NCBI GenBank assembly: GCA_017936385.1
Contig: JAGBFQ010000035.1
Span: 31,714 to 95,713 of the forward strand
DNA length: 64,000 nt
Reading direction: 5' to 3'
DNA from: Rikenellaceae bacterium
Lineage (GTDB): Bacteria; Bacteroidota; Bacteroidia; Bacteroidales; Rikenellaceae
This document shows, in pieces, positions 52,108 through 60,878 of this stretch. The position numbers were made by a program, and so were the translations under genes. Every line of letters starts with the position of its first letter. Within the stretch, counting starts at the first letter, position 1. The notes under the pieces are model-generated. The model did not search any database and was not told the DNA's origin. It saw nothing but the letters and a program-made list of their open reading frames with translations.

Positions 52108-52470
52108 TTATTTTCTTTCGGGGAGTTGTGTTAAACTGTGAATCTTGGAGTTCCACGGCGAGTAAGCACGTTTGATAGCCTGGATGGTGATAACCTCCGA
52201 CTCTTGGTCGTGCATTGCGCCACGGTAGAGGCTCAGCGCAATGGCAATAGCGGCAACTTTGGCCTCTGCAACCATATGCGGGTCCTCTTGCGGTTTGGCC
52301 GACGATTTAGCGACTGTGGCGGGTTTCTCCTTCTTCTTGAAGGTGGCAACCTTACCGAATATCATAAGAACACCGATAAGGAGAACCAGCAACAGGAACA
52401 CCAACGAGAATCCGATAAGGGTAATCCAACCAATCTCCGACCAACCAAATGTTTGCATTGATATCATCAT
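52108..52470 (-). CDS. OadG-family small membrane subunit
   Basis: The 120-residue protein has one N-terminal membrane helix (WITLIGFSLVFLLLVLLIGVLM), a charged linker, and a C-terminal region ending RAYSPWNSKIHSLTQLP. This is the layout of the gamma/delta subunit that assembles the decarboxylase. The second start (MQTFGWSE) is also possible. Gene order places it between the carboxyltransferase and the biotin carrier. Confidence 0.85.
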   Translation of the reverse strand: MMISMQTFGWSEIGWITLIGFSLVFLLLVLLIGVLMIFGKVATFKKKEKPATVAKSSAKPQEDPHMVAEAKVAAIAIALSLYRGAMHDQESEVITIQAIKRAYSPWNSKIHSLTQLPERK

Positions 52471-52485
52471 AATTGCGTCTGCTTA

Positions 52486-54051
52486 TTACAAAGGAATATT
52501 CGAGTGTTTCTTAGGAGGATTTGCCAGACGTTTGGTTGCCAGCGATTGCAGCGCGCGAATCACGCGGAAACGGGTGTTGCGAGGCTCAATCACGTCGTCA
52601 ATGTAGCCATAACGTGCAGCGTTGTAGGGGTTCGAGAACTTGTCGCGGTACTCTTGCTCCTTCTCGGCGATGAATTTGGCTTTCTCCTCGGGTTGGTCGG
52701 CCAAAGCCTTCAACTCTTTGGCATACAGAACCTCAACGGCACCTGCGGCACCCATAACTGCGATTTCGGCGGTAGGCCAAGCGTAGTTGATGTCGCCACG
52801 GATGTGTTTGCTGCTCATCACGATATAAGCACCACCGTAGGCTTTACGCAGGGTAACGGTAACCTTGGGAACGGTAGCCTCACAGTAAGCGAATAGCAGT
52901 TTTGCACCGTGGGTGATTACGCCGCCGTACTCTTGGCCGGTACCGGGCAGGAAGCCGGGAACATCCACAAAAGTAACGATAGGAATATTGAAGGCGTCGC
53001 AGAAACGTACAAAACGTGCAGCCTTGCGCGAAGCGTTGATATCCAGCACACCGGCCATGAATTTGGGTTGGTTGGCGATGATACCTACGCTTTGGCCGTT
53101 GAAGCGTGCAAAGCAGGTGATGATATTCTTTGCCCAAGTGGGTTGCGACTCCAGGAACTCTCCGTTGTCAACAACTGCGCGAATAACCTCATACATATCG
53201 TAGGGTTTATTGGCGTTGTCGGGGATAATCTCGTTGAGCGAGTCCTCCAGACGAGCGATGCTGTCGGTGCAAACTGCCACGGGAGCGTCCTCCATGTTGT
53301 TTTGGGGCATATAGCTGAGCAGCTTTTTGATAACCTCCAAGCCCTCCTCCTCGGTATCGACTGCAAAGTGAGCCACACCCGATTTGCTGGTGTGCATCAG
53401 TGCGCCACCAAGTTGCTCTTGGGTTACATCCTCGCCGGTAACGGTCTTAACAACCTTCGGACCGGTAAGGAACATATAGCTGGTCTCCTTCTTCATGATG
53501 ATGAAGTCGGTCAGTGCGGGCGAGTAAACGGCGCCACCTGCACAAGGACCAAAGATAGCCGAAATTTGGGGAATAACACCCGACGCCATCACGTTACGTT
53601 GGAAGATGTTGGCGTAACCTGCCAGGGCGTTCACACCCTCTTGGATACGTGCACCACCCGAGTCGTTCAGGCCGATGCAAGGTGCGCCGTTGCGCATAGC
53701 CATATCCATTACTTTGCAGATTTTGTCGGCCAACGAAATCGACAGCGAACCTGCGGTTACGGTGAAGTCTTGTGCGAACACATACACCAGACGGCCGCCT
53801 ACGGTACCATAACCGGTAACAACGCCGTCACCAAAGAAGTGTTCGCGCTCCATACCGAAGTCATAGCAACGGTGAGTTACGAACATATCAAACTCTTCGA
53901 AGCTGCCCTCGTCGAGGAACATTTCAATACGCTCGCGTGCGGTATATTTACCTTTGGCGTGTTGTGCTTCAATTCTTTTTTGTCCGCCGCCGAGTTTCGC
54001 TTTTTCGCGGTTGTCAATCAGCAGCTTGACTTGCTCTTGAATATTGCTCAT
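52486..54051 (-). CDS. mmdA: Methylmalonyl-CoA decarboxylase, carboxyltransferase subunit alpha
   Basis: The 521-residue protein is a biotin-dependent acyl-CoA carboxyltransferase. Oxyanion-hole glycine motifs include [14 protein letters not shown] (~residue 125), [12 protein letters not shown] and [12 protein letters not shown]. It moves CO2 from methylmalonyl-CoA to biotin; enzymes of this family also function as propionyl-CoA carboxylase beta chain. The presence of epimerase, OadG and beta-subunit genes makes the Na+-pumping decarboxylase the likely role. It lies 23 bases after mce. Confidence 0.93.
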   Translation of the reverse strand: MSNIQEQVKLLIDNREKAKLGGGQKRIEAQHAKGKYTARERIEMFLDEGSFEEFDMFVTHRCYDFGMEREHFFGDGVVTGYGTVGGRLVYVFAQDFTVTAGSLSISLADKICKVMDMAMRNGAPCIGLNDSGGARIQEGVNALAGYANIFQRNVMASGVIPQISAIFGPCAGGAVYSPALTDFIIMKKETSYMFLTGPKVVKTVTGEDVTQEQLGGALMHTSKSGVAHFAVDTEEEGLEVIKKLLSYMPQNNMEDAPVAVCTDSIARLEDSLNEIIPDNANKPYDMYEVIRAVVDNGEFLESQPTWAKNIITCFARFNGQSVGIIANQPKFMAGVLDINASRKAARFVRFCDAFNIPIVTFVDVPGFLPGTGQEYGGVITHGAKLLFAYCEATVPKVTVTLRKAYGGAYIVMSSKHIRGDINYAWPTAEIAVMGAAGAVEVLYAKELKALADQPEEKAKFIAEKEQEYRDKFSNPYNAARYGYIDDVIEPRNTRFRVIRALQSLATKRLANPPKKHSNIPL

Positions 54052-54074
54052 TACGTTAGTATGTTTTATTGTGA

Positions 54075-54485
54075 TTATTTGTTTTTATCCTCGCAAAGCT
54101 CGGTCAGGACACCTTGTGTCGATTTGGGGTGAAGGAAAGCGATGGTCAAACCCTCGGCACCTTTGCGCGGGGTTTTGTCAATCAGAGCCACCTCTTTGCT
54201 TTCGGCCTCGGCCAGCGCGCCCTCGATACCCTCAACGGCAAAAGCCACGTGGTGAACACCTTGGCCGCGTTTCTCGATAAATTTGGCGATGGTGCTATCC
54301 TCCGAGGTGGGTTCGAGCAGTTCGATTTTGGTTTGACCAACCTTGAAGAATGCGGTTTTAACCTTTTGGTCGGCTACCTCCTCAATGTTGTAACATTTCA
54401 GGCCCAATACTTGTTCGTAGTAGGGAATTGCTTCTTCGAGACTCTTAACGGCGATGCCGAGGTGTTCGATGTGCGAAATATTCAT
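54075..54485 (-). CDS. mce: Methylmalonyl-CoA epimerase
   Basis: The 136-residue VOC-fold protein interconverts (R)- and (S)-methylmalonyl-CoA. It shows [39 protein letters not shown] and GVHHVAFAV, with metal ligands His, Glu and His. It is first in the operon with mmdA, oadG, bccp and mmdB, and supplies the isomer used by MmdA. A TAACTTTG -7 box is at 54561-54568 on the minus strand. Confidence 0.96.
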   Translation of the reverse strand: MNISHIEHLGIAVKSLEEAIPYYEQVLGLKCYNIEEVADQKVKTAFFKVGQTKIELLEPTSEDSTIAKFIEKRGQGVHHVAFAVEGIEGALAEAESKEVALIDKTPRKGAEGLTIAFLHPKSTQGVLTELCEDKNK

Positions 54486-54560
54486 AACGTTATGTTTTAA
54501 TTAGTTTAGTGAATTAATCGGTTTGTCGGGTGCGGCACAGCACTTCCACACCAAACAATG

Positions 54561-54568
54561 CAAAGTTA
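54561..54568 (-). promoter_or_regulatory. -7 promoter element of the mce-mmd operon
   Basis: TAACTTTG on the minus strand, 75 bases upstream of the mce ATG. The -33 region is T-rich without an exact TTTG at the usual distance. Confidence 0.5.
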
Positions 54569-54648
54569 TAATTTTTTTCACAAAAAAGTTCAGAAAAATG
54601 AGTTTTTTTTAGCCTATCCCAGTAGATGTTCCACAATTCAGAAGTCGT

Positions 54649-54680
54649 GTTGCAAACTCCGCGCACTATTTGTATCTTTG
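54649..54680 (+). promoter_or_regulatory. Promoter of the rhodanese gene
   Basis: GTTG (54649-54652) and TATCTTTG (54673-54680) with a 20-base spacer; ATG at 54710. Confidence 0.6.
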
Positions 54681-54709
54681 TAGCCACCAACAAACCGCAA
54701 CACACGACT

Positions 54710-55087
54710 ATGAAACACACAATTTTGACTGCCATGTTTACTCTTTTTGCAAGCCTTATGACGGGATGTTCGAGCAGCAACCGTTTCACCTCGATGGACG
54801 TCGAAACCTTCGGCCGGGAGATTCAGAAACCTGGAACTCAGATTATTGACGTCCGCACACGCGCCGAGTACGACAACGCACACATCCCGGGTGCCATCAA
54901 CATAGATGTGAATAGTGAGAGTTTCGACCAAGAGATTCAGAAACTCGACAAAAGTGGCCGTGTGGCGGTCTATTGTCGCAGTGGCCGCCGCAGCAAAACG
55001 GCCGCCGAAAGACTTGTCGCCAAAGGTTTCCGCGTAGTGGAACTCGACGGAGGCATTCTGTCGTGGCGAGGCGCTCTCGAGAACTAA
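54710..55087 (+). CDS. Rhodanese-like lipoprotein
   Basis: The 125-residue protein has a lipoprotein signal (MKHTILTAMFTLFASLMTGC) and a single rhodanese domain. The active-site loop is VAVYCRSGRRSKTAAE with the catalytic Cys near residue 90, and the CH2-like motif IIDVRTRAEYDNAHIPGAIN is present. It may transfer or sense sulfur in the periplasm. The start at 54710 follows the promoter. Its stop codon overlaps that of the convergent xerD gene. Confidence 0.93.
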   Translation: MKHTILTAMFTLFASLMTGCSSSNRFTSMDVETFGREIQKPGTQIIDVRTRAEYDNAHIPGAINIDVNSESFDQEIQKLDKSGRVAVYCRSGRRSKTAAERLVAKGFRVVELDGGILSWRGALEN

Positions 55088-55980
55088 CCCAACGGGTGTG
55101 ACTCTTCAAGCGTCCGAGCCGTATCTGTAATATCGACGTGGGTGTAGATTTCGGTAGTGGTGATGGATTCGTGTCCGAGCATATCCTGCACCTGCGAAAT
55201 GCTCGCACCTCCGGCCAACAGATGAGTAGCAAAACTGTGACGCAGGGTGTGGGGGCTCACTTCGCGCCCGATACCCGCATCAACAGCCGCCTGCTTGATG
55301 ATATAGAAGAGCATCACTCGCGTCAGTGGTTTTCCGCGTGAATTCAAAAAGACATAATCCGACGAAACGTCCGACGGGCGCGCCGTATCACGGTATTCCC
55401 GAATCATCTCGATGGCAGTTTGACTCATGGGCACCAAACGTTGCTTGTCGCCCTTGCCCGTTACGCGCACGTAGCCGTCGTCGGCAAAGATATCTGAAAA
55501 GCACAACCGCGTAAGTTCCGACACACGAAGTCCCGAGCTATACATCATCTCCAACATGGCTGCATTGCGCACTCCGTTTGTCGGATGCTGTGCCGCAGCA
55601 TCAATCAATCGGTTCACCTCGTCGGGGGTCAACACATCGGGTAGGTCGCGCGGGATTCGCGGCCCTTCGACAAATTGCGCGGGCGACTCATCAATGACCT
55701 CCTCCATCAACAAAAAGTTGAAAAATCCCTTCACACTGCTCAACATTCGGGCCTGTGTGCGTGGTGTATGCCCTCGGTCATACTGCTCGGCCATCAAACT
55801 CTCAACCATCTGGCGCGACACCCAACGCGGCGTGACTCCCTCGCGTTCGGCCAGCTGCCTAAGTTGCGCTAAATCACCAAGATAGGCCACAACGGAGTTG
55901 TCCGACAGATTCTTTTCGAGTCGGAGGAACTGCTCGTAACGAGTCAAAAGTCGTTTCCACGAATGTGAGTTATCGGCCAT
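55084..55980 (-). CDS. xerD: Tyrosine recombinase XerD
   Basis: The 298-residue site-specific recombinase has a SAM-like N-terminal domain (YEQFLRLEKNLSDNSVVAYLG) and a catalytic domain. The conserved Arg is in SSGLRVSELTRL, Lys in GKGDKQRLVP, HxxR in SPHTLRHSFATHLL, His in LGHESITTTEIYTHV, and the nucleophile Tyr in EIYTH. Length and context (no adjacent phage genes) fit the housekeeping XerD that resolves chromosome dimers with XerC. The frame is open for another ~260 codons upstream across nadB but the family starts at MADNSHSWKRLLT. A -7 box is at 56010-56017. Confidence 0.93.
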   Translation of the reverse strand: MADNSHSWKRLLTRYEQFLRLEKNLSDNSVVAYLGDLAQLRQLAEREGVTPRWVSRQMVESLMAEQYDRGHTPRTQARMLSSVKGFFNFLLMEEVIDESPAQFVEGPRIPRDLPDVLTPDEVNRLIDAAAQHPTNGVRNAAMLEMMYSSGLRVSELTRLCFSDIFADDGYVRVTGKGDKQRLVPMSQTAIEMIREYRDTARPSDVSSDYVFLNSRGKPLTRVMLFYIIKQAAVDAGIGREVSPHTLRHSFATHLLAGGASISQVQDMLGHESITTTEIYTHVDITDTARTLEESHPLG

Positions 55981-56009
55981 CGCTTGCTGTTTTGTGGTCA
56001 AAAGTAGGA

Positions 56010-56037
56010 CAAAGTTACGAAAAACTTTATAACTTTG
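56010..56037. promoter_or_regulatory. Face-to-face -7 boxes between xerD and nadB
   Basis: TAACTTTG occurs on the minus strand at 56010-56017 (for xerD) and on the plus strand at 56030-56037 (for nadB). They form an 8-bp perfect inverted repeat with 12 bases between. Each lies 18-30 bases from its start codon. Confidence 0.6.
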
Positions 56038-56055
56038 CGGAAAATAAATATCTTT

Positions 56056-57615
56056 ATGGATACCGATTTTCTTGTGATTGGAAGCGGCGCGGCAGGACTC
56101 AGCTTCGCGCTCAAGGCTGCCGAATATGGCCGTGTGACGGTCGTAACCAAAGGCGAAATCGACCAATGTAACACCAACTACGCCCAAGGCGGAATCTGCT
56201 CGGTGACTGACGAGAAAGACTCTTTCGAAAAACACATACACGATACGCTGGTCTGCGGCGCAGGCAAGTGCGACCAACAAGCCGTGGAGCTCGTGGTACG
56301 ACGCGCACCCGAACTCATTGCCGACCTTGTGGCTTGGGGTACCAACTTCGACAAAACGGCTGACGGCAAGTACGAACTCCACCGCGAGGGCGGTCACTCC
56401 GAACACCGCATCCTGCACCATAAAGACCTCACGGGAGCCGAAATCGAACGAGCACTTGTGGCCAGCGCACGCTCCCACCCCAACATCACGATTCTCGAGC
56501 ATCACTTCGCCATCGACCTGCTCACGCAGCACCACCTTGGCGAATTTATCACCAAACACACCAAAGGCATTGCCTGCTTCGGTGCCTACGTGCTTGACCT
56601 GGAGAGCCACCAAACAATGACCTTGCGCTCCAAATTTACGGTCGTTGCCACGGGTGGTGTGGGCAACATCTACAACGCCACAACCAACCCGTTGGTTGCC
56701 ACGGGCGATGGTATTGCTATGGTTCACCGTGCCAAAGGCGTCATCGAGAACATGGAGTTCATTCAGTTCCACCCCACCTCACTCTACAATCCGGGCGAAC
56801 GTCCGTCGTTCCTGATTACCGAGGCGATGCGTGGTTTCGGCGCGGTGTTGCGCCTGAAAGATGGCTCGGAGTTCATGCACAAATACCACGAGATGGGTTC
56901 ACTCGCTCCGCGTGACGTGGTGGCTCGCAGCATCGACCACGAACTCAAAATCAGCGGAGAAGACCATGTATATCTAGACGTTACATTCAAAGACCCGGAC
57001 GAAGTACGCAACCACTTCCCGCACATCTACCAAAAGTGTCTTTCGATTGGTTTGGACATCACCCGCGACTACATTCCCGTGGTTCCCGCGGCACACTACT
57101 GCTGTGGCGGAGTGAAGGTCAACACCAATGGCGAGACCTCCATCAAACGCCTTTACGCTTTGGGCGAAGCCTCGTGTACGGGACTCCACGGTGCCAACCG
57201 CCTGGCAAGCAACTCTCTCATCGAAGCGGTGGTTTATGCCGACCAAGCGGCCCGCCATGCGGTGGCCATGCTCGACCGCGTGCAGTTGCAGGAGGGTATT
57301 CCCGATTGGAACGACGAAGGAACGAGTGCCACCGAAGAGATGTCACTCATCATTCAGGACTACCGCGAGTTGCAACAAATCATGAGCAACTATGTGGGTA
57401 TCGTGCGTTCGAATCTTCGTTTGGAGCGCGCCGAACGACGCCTGCAAATCATCTGGCGCGAAACCGAAGAGTTGTTCGAAAAGACTAAATTGAATAAAAA
57501 CCTATGCGAGTTGCGCAACCTGATAACCATTGGCTATCTGATTATCAAACACGCAAAGGCTCGCAAAGAGAGCGTCGGCCTGCACTACACAACCGACTTC
57601 CCGCCCCGCGCTTAA
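56056..57615 (+). CDS. nadB: L-aspartate oxidase
   Basis: NadB oxidises aspartate to iminoaspartate for NAD synthesis. The 519-residue flavoprotein begins MDTDFLVIGSGAAGLSFALK with the FAD-binding GxGxxG. NYAQGGICSV, HREGGHSEHRILHHKD and GLHGANRLASNSLIEAVVY are characteristic of the succinate dehydrogenase/aspartate oxidase family, and the context favours NadB. The start at 56056 is chosen over an in-frame TTG upstream. It is monocistronic, ending at a terminator. It belongs to the same pathway as nadE at 3.9-5.6 kb. Confidence 0.95.
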   Translation: MDTDFLVIGSGAAGLSFALKAAEYGRVTVVTKGEIDQCNTNYAQGGICSVTDEKDSFEKHIHDTLVCGAGKCDQQAVELVVRRAPELIADLVAWGTNFDKTADGKYELHREGGHSEHRILHHKDLTGAEIERALVASARSHPNITILEHHFAIDLLTQHHLGEFITKHTKGIACFGAYVLDLESHQTMTLRSKFTVVATGGVGNIYNATTNPLVATGDGIAMVHRAKGVIENMEFIQFHPTSLYNPGERPSFLITEAMRGFGAVLRLKDGSEFMHKYHEMGSLAPRDVVARSIDHELKISGEDHVYLDVTFKDPDEVRNHFPHIYQKCLSIGLDITRDYIPVVPAAHYCCGGVKVNTNGETSIKRLYALGEASCTGLHGANRLASNSLIEAVVYADQAARHAVAMLDRVQLQEGIPDWNDEGTSATEEMSLIIQDYRELQQIMSNYVGIVRSNLRLERAERRLQIIWRETEELFEKTKLNKNLCELRNLITIGYLIIKHAKARKESVGLHYTTDFPPRA

Positions 57616-57658
57616 ACCACTAAAGAGCACAATATACAACGGATTTTAGATATTACGA

Positions 57659-57686
57659 GAGGCATCCCACACGGGGTGCCTCGTTT
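57659..57686. terminator. Terminator between nadB and radC
   Basis: GAGGCATCCC pairs with GGGGTGCCTC (one wobble) around ACAC, followed by GTTTG. It lies between convergent genes. Confidence 0.75.
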
Positions 57687-57701
57687 GCTTTTGGTGGCGA
57701 C

Positions 57702-58346
57702 TTACAGCAACCCCTTCTCGCGGAAACTAAACGACTCCGCGCCGGCAATAATAAGATGGTCCGTCAACGCAATATCAAGCAGTTCCAACGCCCTACGCAG
57801 ACGCTCGGTCAACGTCACATCGTCGTCACTCGCCACGGCAACCCCCGACGGATGGTTGTGCACCAACACCACATTGGTCGCCAACAACTCCAAAGCACGT
57901 TTGACCACCAAACGGCAATCGACCTGAGTGCTGCTCACCCCACCCTGACTCACACGTTGACGTTCAAGAACACGCCCGGCCGAGTTGAGATAAACCACCC
58001 AAAACTCCTCATAAGACAGGTCGTTCAACGAGACAAACATCCGCACCACATCCTCCGACGAGCCGACAAACTCAATCTGTTCGGCCGTAAGTTTTGCGGT
58101 TCTGCGCCCCAGCTCCACGCCAGCCCCCAAACGCACGGCAGCATGAAGCCCCACACCTTCGCATTTACGAAGTTCGCGCATATCGGCCGAGCACACACCC
58201 CTCAGACCTCCCATTCGTCCCAATACAGCGTCGACCTCGGACAACGTAGCATCATCCATCAGCAGCAACAGCAACTCACTGTCACTCAACGCCCCAAAGC
58301 CCGAAACAAGAGCTCTTTCCCTAAGTATTTTCCGAGGATTATCCAT
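57702..58346 (-). CDS. radC: RadC/JAB-domain protein
   Basis: The 214-residue protein has an N-terminal helix-hairpin-like segment (RERALVSGFGALSDSELLLL). The C-terminal JAMM-type domain carries the metal motif VLVHNHPSGVAVASDDD (HxHPSG...D) and the upstream EFWVVYLNSAGRVLERQRVSQGG. RadC proteins were once linked to DNA repair; the role is unresolved. It is the last gene of the acpP-fabF-rnc-radC operon, one base after rnc. Confidence 0.93.
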   Translation of the reverse strand: MDNPRKILRERALVSGFGALSDSELLLLLMDDATLSEVDAVLGRMGGLRGVCSADMRELRKCEGVGLHAAVRLGAGVELGRRTAKLTAEQIEFVGSSEDVVRMFVSLNDLSYEEFWVVYLNSAGRVLERQRVSQGGVSSTQVDCRLVVKRALELLATNVVLVHNHPSGVAVASDDDVTLTERLRRALELLDIALTDHLIIAGAESFSFREKGLL

Positions 58347-58347
58347 C

Positions 58348-59127
58348 TTATTCTATCGACTCCGAAATCGAGTCAATACTATCGAGAATGTAGTCGCCCA
58401 ACTCATCCGACGACACAAGTGGCAACACCAATTCGGCCGCTGTCTGCTCGGCTTCCTTCTTGGTATTTCCGTCAGCCTTACCCATCTGCTCGCCATCAAT
58501 ATAAACCACCGAATGGAAACGAGGCAGACCCGATTCGGTACTATTGGGCGATGTGGCAAAACGCAATGTGCGGTGACTCTTCTGACACCACTCCAAAAGA
58601 CGACTCTTGAAATCGCGCTCCACGACGGCAATCTCATTCAAGTCGATATGCTTACAAATCAACTGATTAATCAACAGACGATTGGCAAACTCATAACCCT
58701 TATCCAGATAAATGGCACCCATCATTGCCTCGAAAGCGTCGCCCGAGATATTCTTACGTTGCTCGCCCGAGTTACGGCAAATCACCCACTCGTCGAGTCC
58801 GATTTCGCGCGCCAATTTATCCAACGCAATACGGCTGACAAACTTGGTGCGCAACTTAGTCAAATCACCCTCGGCGTACTCTGGAAACTCCACGAACAAG
58901 TAGTCCGAAACGATGGTTTCGATGACCGCGTCGCCCAGAAACTCCAAGCGCTCGTTATTAAGATGCGTACCGTCCGGCAACACAATAGTCGCAGAACGAT
59001 GCACCAAAGCCAATTTATACAGTTCGATGTTATTGGGGCAGAAACCAAACAACTCATCCACCATCTGATAGTAGCGACCGTCCCGCGAAAAACGCGAATA
59101 GTATTTCGAACGCAGAGAGTCGAACAT
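58348..59127 (-). CDS. rnc: Ribonuclease III
   Basis: RNase III cuts double-stranded RNA and processes rRNA precursors. The 259-residue protein has the signature NNERLEFLGDAVIETIVSD (~residues 57-75), a second acidic site GDAFEAMMGAIYLDKGY, and a C-terminal dsRNA-binding domain (~180-245) with KKEAEQTAAELVL. It lies 18 bases downstream of fabF, a gene order (acpP-fabF-rnc) conserved in many bacteria. Confidence 0.97.
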   Translation of the reverse strand: MFDSLRSKYYSRFSRDGRYYQMVDELFGFCPNNIELYKLALVHRSATIVLPDGTHLNNERLEFLGDAVIETIVSDYLFVEFPEYAEGDLTKLRTKFVSRIALDKLAREIGLDEWVICRNSGEQRKNISGDAFEAMMGAIYLDKGYEFANRLLINQLICKHIDLNEIAVVERDFKSRLLEWCQKSHRTLRFATSPNSTESGLPRFHSVVYIDGEQMGKADGNTKKEAEQTAAELVLPLVSSDELGDYILDSIDSISESIE

Positions 59128-59145
59128 CAGCCAGAGATATTTACG

Positions 59146-60399
59146 TTATTCGTATTTACCGAAGAGAATCGTCGAATTGTGTCCACCGAAACCGAAAGTA
59201 TTACTCATAGCATACTTCACCTCGCGTCGTTGCGCAACATTGGGAGTCAGGTTCAATTTCGGGTCAATGCGCTCGTCCAACTCATCGAGGTTGATGGTCG
59301 GAGGGATAACGCCCGTTTGGATGGCCATAATACAAGCCAGACCCTCGATAGCACCTGCGGCACCGAGCAAGTGACCGGTCATAGATTTTGTCGACGAGAT
59401 ATTAACTTTGTAGGCATCCTCACCTAAAATGTGGCCGATAGCCTTCAATTCGGGCAGGTCGCCCAGCGGAGTCGAAGTTCCGTGAACGTTGATGTAGTCG
59501 ATTTGCGAGGCTTCAATTCCGGCCTCGCGGATAGCGGCAGTCATAGCCTTTGCCGCGCCTTCGCCTTCGGGGTGTGGTGCGGTAAAGTGGTAAGCATCAG
59601 CGCCGATGCCGCCACCGACTACCTCTGCATAGATTTTGGCGCCACGAGCCAAGGCGTGTTCCAGCTCCTCGAAAACGAGTGCGCCGGCGCCCTCACCCAT
59701 AACAAAGCCGTCGCGGTTCTTGTCGAACGGGCGCGATGCAGCCTGCGGATTGTCGTTACGTGTCGACAGCGCCTTGAGCGAGTTGAACCCACCCAATCCG
59801 GGGATTGTGATAGGTGCCTCGCTACCTCCGGTCACAACCATGTCGGCGCGGCCGGTTTGGATATACATTGCAGCGTCAATCATGGCATGGTTAGCCGATG
59901 CACACGCCGAAACGGTACAATAGTTAGGTCCCTTGAGTCCGTATTTCATTGCGATTTGGCCGGCAGCCATATCCGAAATCATACGGGGAATAAAGAAAGG
60001 GCTAAATCGGGGGATGAAACCTCCCTCGACATAGCCCTTAACCTCATTGTAAAAAGTATCGAGACCACCGATGCCCGAGCCCCAGATACAACCAACCATA
60101 TCGGTATTGATTTTCTCGAAATCAACACCCGCATCCTTAACGGCTTGGTCGGCAGCAACCAACGCGAACTGCGTAAAGCGGTCGTGTTGGCGGAGTTGTT
60201 TGACATCAAAGTATTCTTCCGGATGGAAGTCCTTTACTTCGCAGGCGAAGTGCGTTCGGAATTTCGAGGAATCGAACAGGGTAATCTCGGCGGCGCCGCT
60301 TACTCCTTTCTCCAAATTCGCAAAATATTCGCTTATATTGTGTCCCAGGGGATTAATCGTGCCTATTCCGGTCACCACTACTCTTCTTCTACTCATCAC
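59146..60399 (-). CDS. fabF: Beta-ketoacyl-ACP synthase II
   Basis: FabF condenses malonyl-ACP with acyl-ACP in fatty acid elongation. The 417-residue protein shows the nucleophile Cys in YCTVSACASANHAMIDA (~residue 165), His in INVHGTSTPLGD and in SSTKSMTGHLLGAAGA, and starts MMSRRRVVVTGIGTINPLG. The first or second Met may be used. It lies 82 bases downstream of acpP. Confidence 0.97.
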   Translation of the reverse strand: MMSRRRVVVTGIGTINPLGHNISEYFANLEKGVSGAAEITLFDSSKFRTHFACEVKDFHPEEYFDVKQLRQHDRFTQFALVAADQAVKDAGVDFEKINTDMVGCIWGSGIGGLDTFYNEVKGYVEGGFIPRFSPFFIPRMISDMAAGQIAMKYGLKGPNYCTVSACASANHAMIDAAMYIQTGRADMVVTGGSEAPITIPGLGGFNSLKALSTRNDNPQAASRPFDKNRDGFVMGEGAGALVFEELEHALARGAKIYAEVVGGGIGADAYHFTAPHPEGEGAAKAMTAAIREAGIEASQIDYINVHGTSTPLGDLPELKAIGHILGEDAYKVNISSTKSMTGHLLGAAGAIEGLACIMAIQTGVIPPTINLDELDERIDPKLNLTPNVAQRREVKYAMSNTFGFGGHNSTILFGKYE

Positions 60400-60481
60400 T
60401 ATTAGCTCCTCTGACTGTTTTTAATTCTTAATTAAAAGACTGCGAAGTCGATTCTTTGTAAAGTAAAGTTACCTTATAATA

Positions 60482-60718
60482 TTATTTGCTTTTCTCCTCG
60501 ATATAAGCGACAGCATCGCCTACAGTACCGATTTTCTCAGCGTCCTCATCGGGAATAGTAATCGAGAACTCTTTCTCGAACTCCATGATAAGCTCTACGG
60601 TATCGAGCGAATCTGCTCCGAGGTCGTTGGTAAAGCTAGCTTCGGGTGTAATCTCAGACTCACTCACTGCGAGTTTGTTCTTAATGATTTCCTTTACTTT
60701 TGCTTCAATTGCTGACAT
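60482..60718 (-). CDS. acpP: Acyl carrier protein
   Basis: The 78-residue acidic protein has the phosphopantetheine serine in [17 protein letters not shown] (~Ser 38). It is the first gene of the operon with fabF, rnc and radC. Promoter elements TACTTTTG (60792-60799) and TTTG (60822-60825) lie upstream on the minus strand. Confidence 0.98.
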   Translation of the reverse strand: MSAIEAKVKEIIKNKLAVSESEITPEASFTNDLGADSLDTVELIMEFEKEFSITIPDEDAEKIGTVGDAVAYIEEKSK

Positions 60719-60791
60719 AGTAATTCTGTTTTTAGTTGAACAAAAAATTTATTTCGTATAAGTTTTTTTTACTTCGGACGAAAAATCAGCA

Positions 60792-60825
60792 CAAAAGTAA
60801 CACTTTTTCTATTAACTTTGTCAAA
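60792..60825 (-). promoter_or_regulatory. Promoter of the acpP operon
   Basis: On the minus strand TTTG (60822-60825) and TACTTTTG (60792-60799) with a 22-base spacer, slightly longer than usual. The long untranslated leader is about 65 bases. Confidence 0.55.
60813..60820 (+). promoter_or_regulatory. -7 promoter element of the purN-pepE gene
   Basis: TAACTTTG on the plus strand, 58 bases upstream of the ATG at 60879. It overlaps the acpP promoter on the opposite strand. Confidence 0.45.
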
Positions 60826-60878
60826 AATTAGCGACTTTTTAGCTTTGAAACAAAAAATAAATTCATAAATCATTGAAT

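Noticed and set aside
55084..55980. Phage or integrative-element integrase
   Set aside because: Typical XerD length and motifs, housekeeping neighbours, no att-like repeat or tRNA beside it.
55981..56772. xerD frame extends upstream through nadB
   Set aside because: Upstream residues are antisense to nadB and unlike any recombinase. Start at 55980 fits family length.
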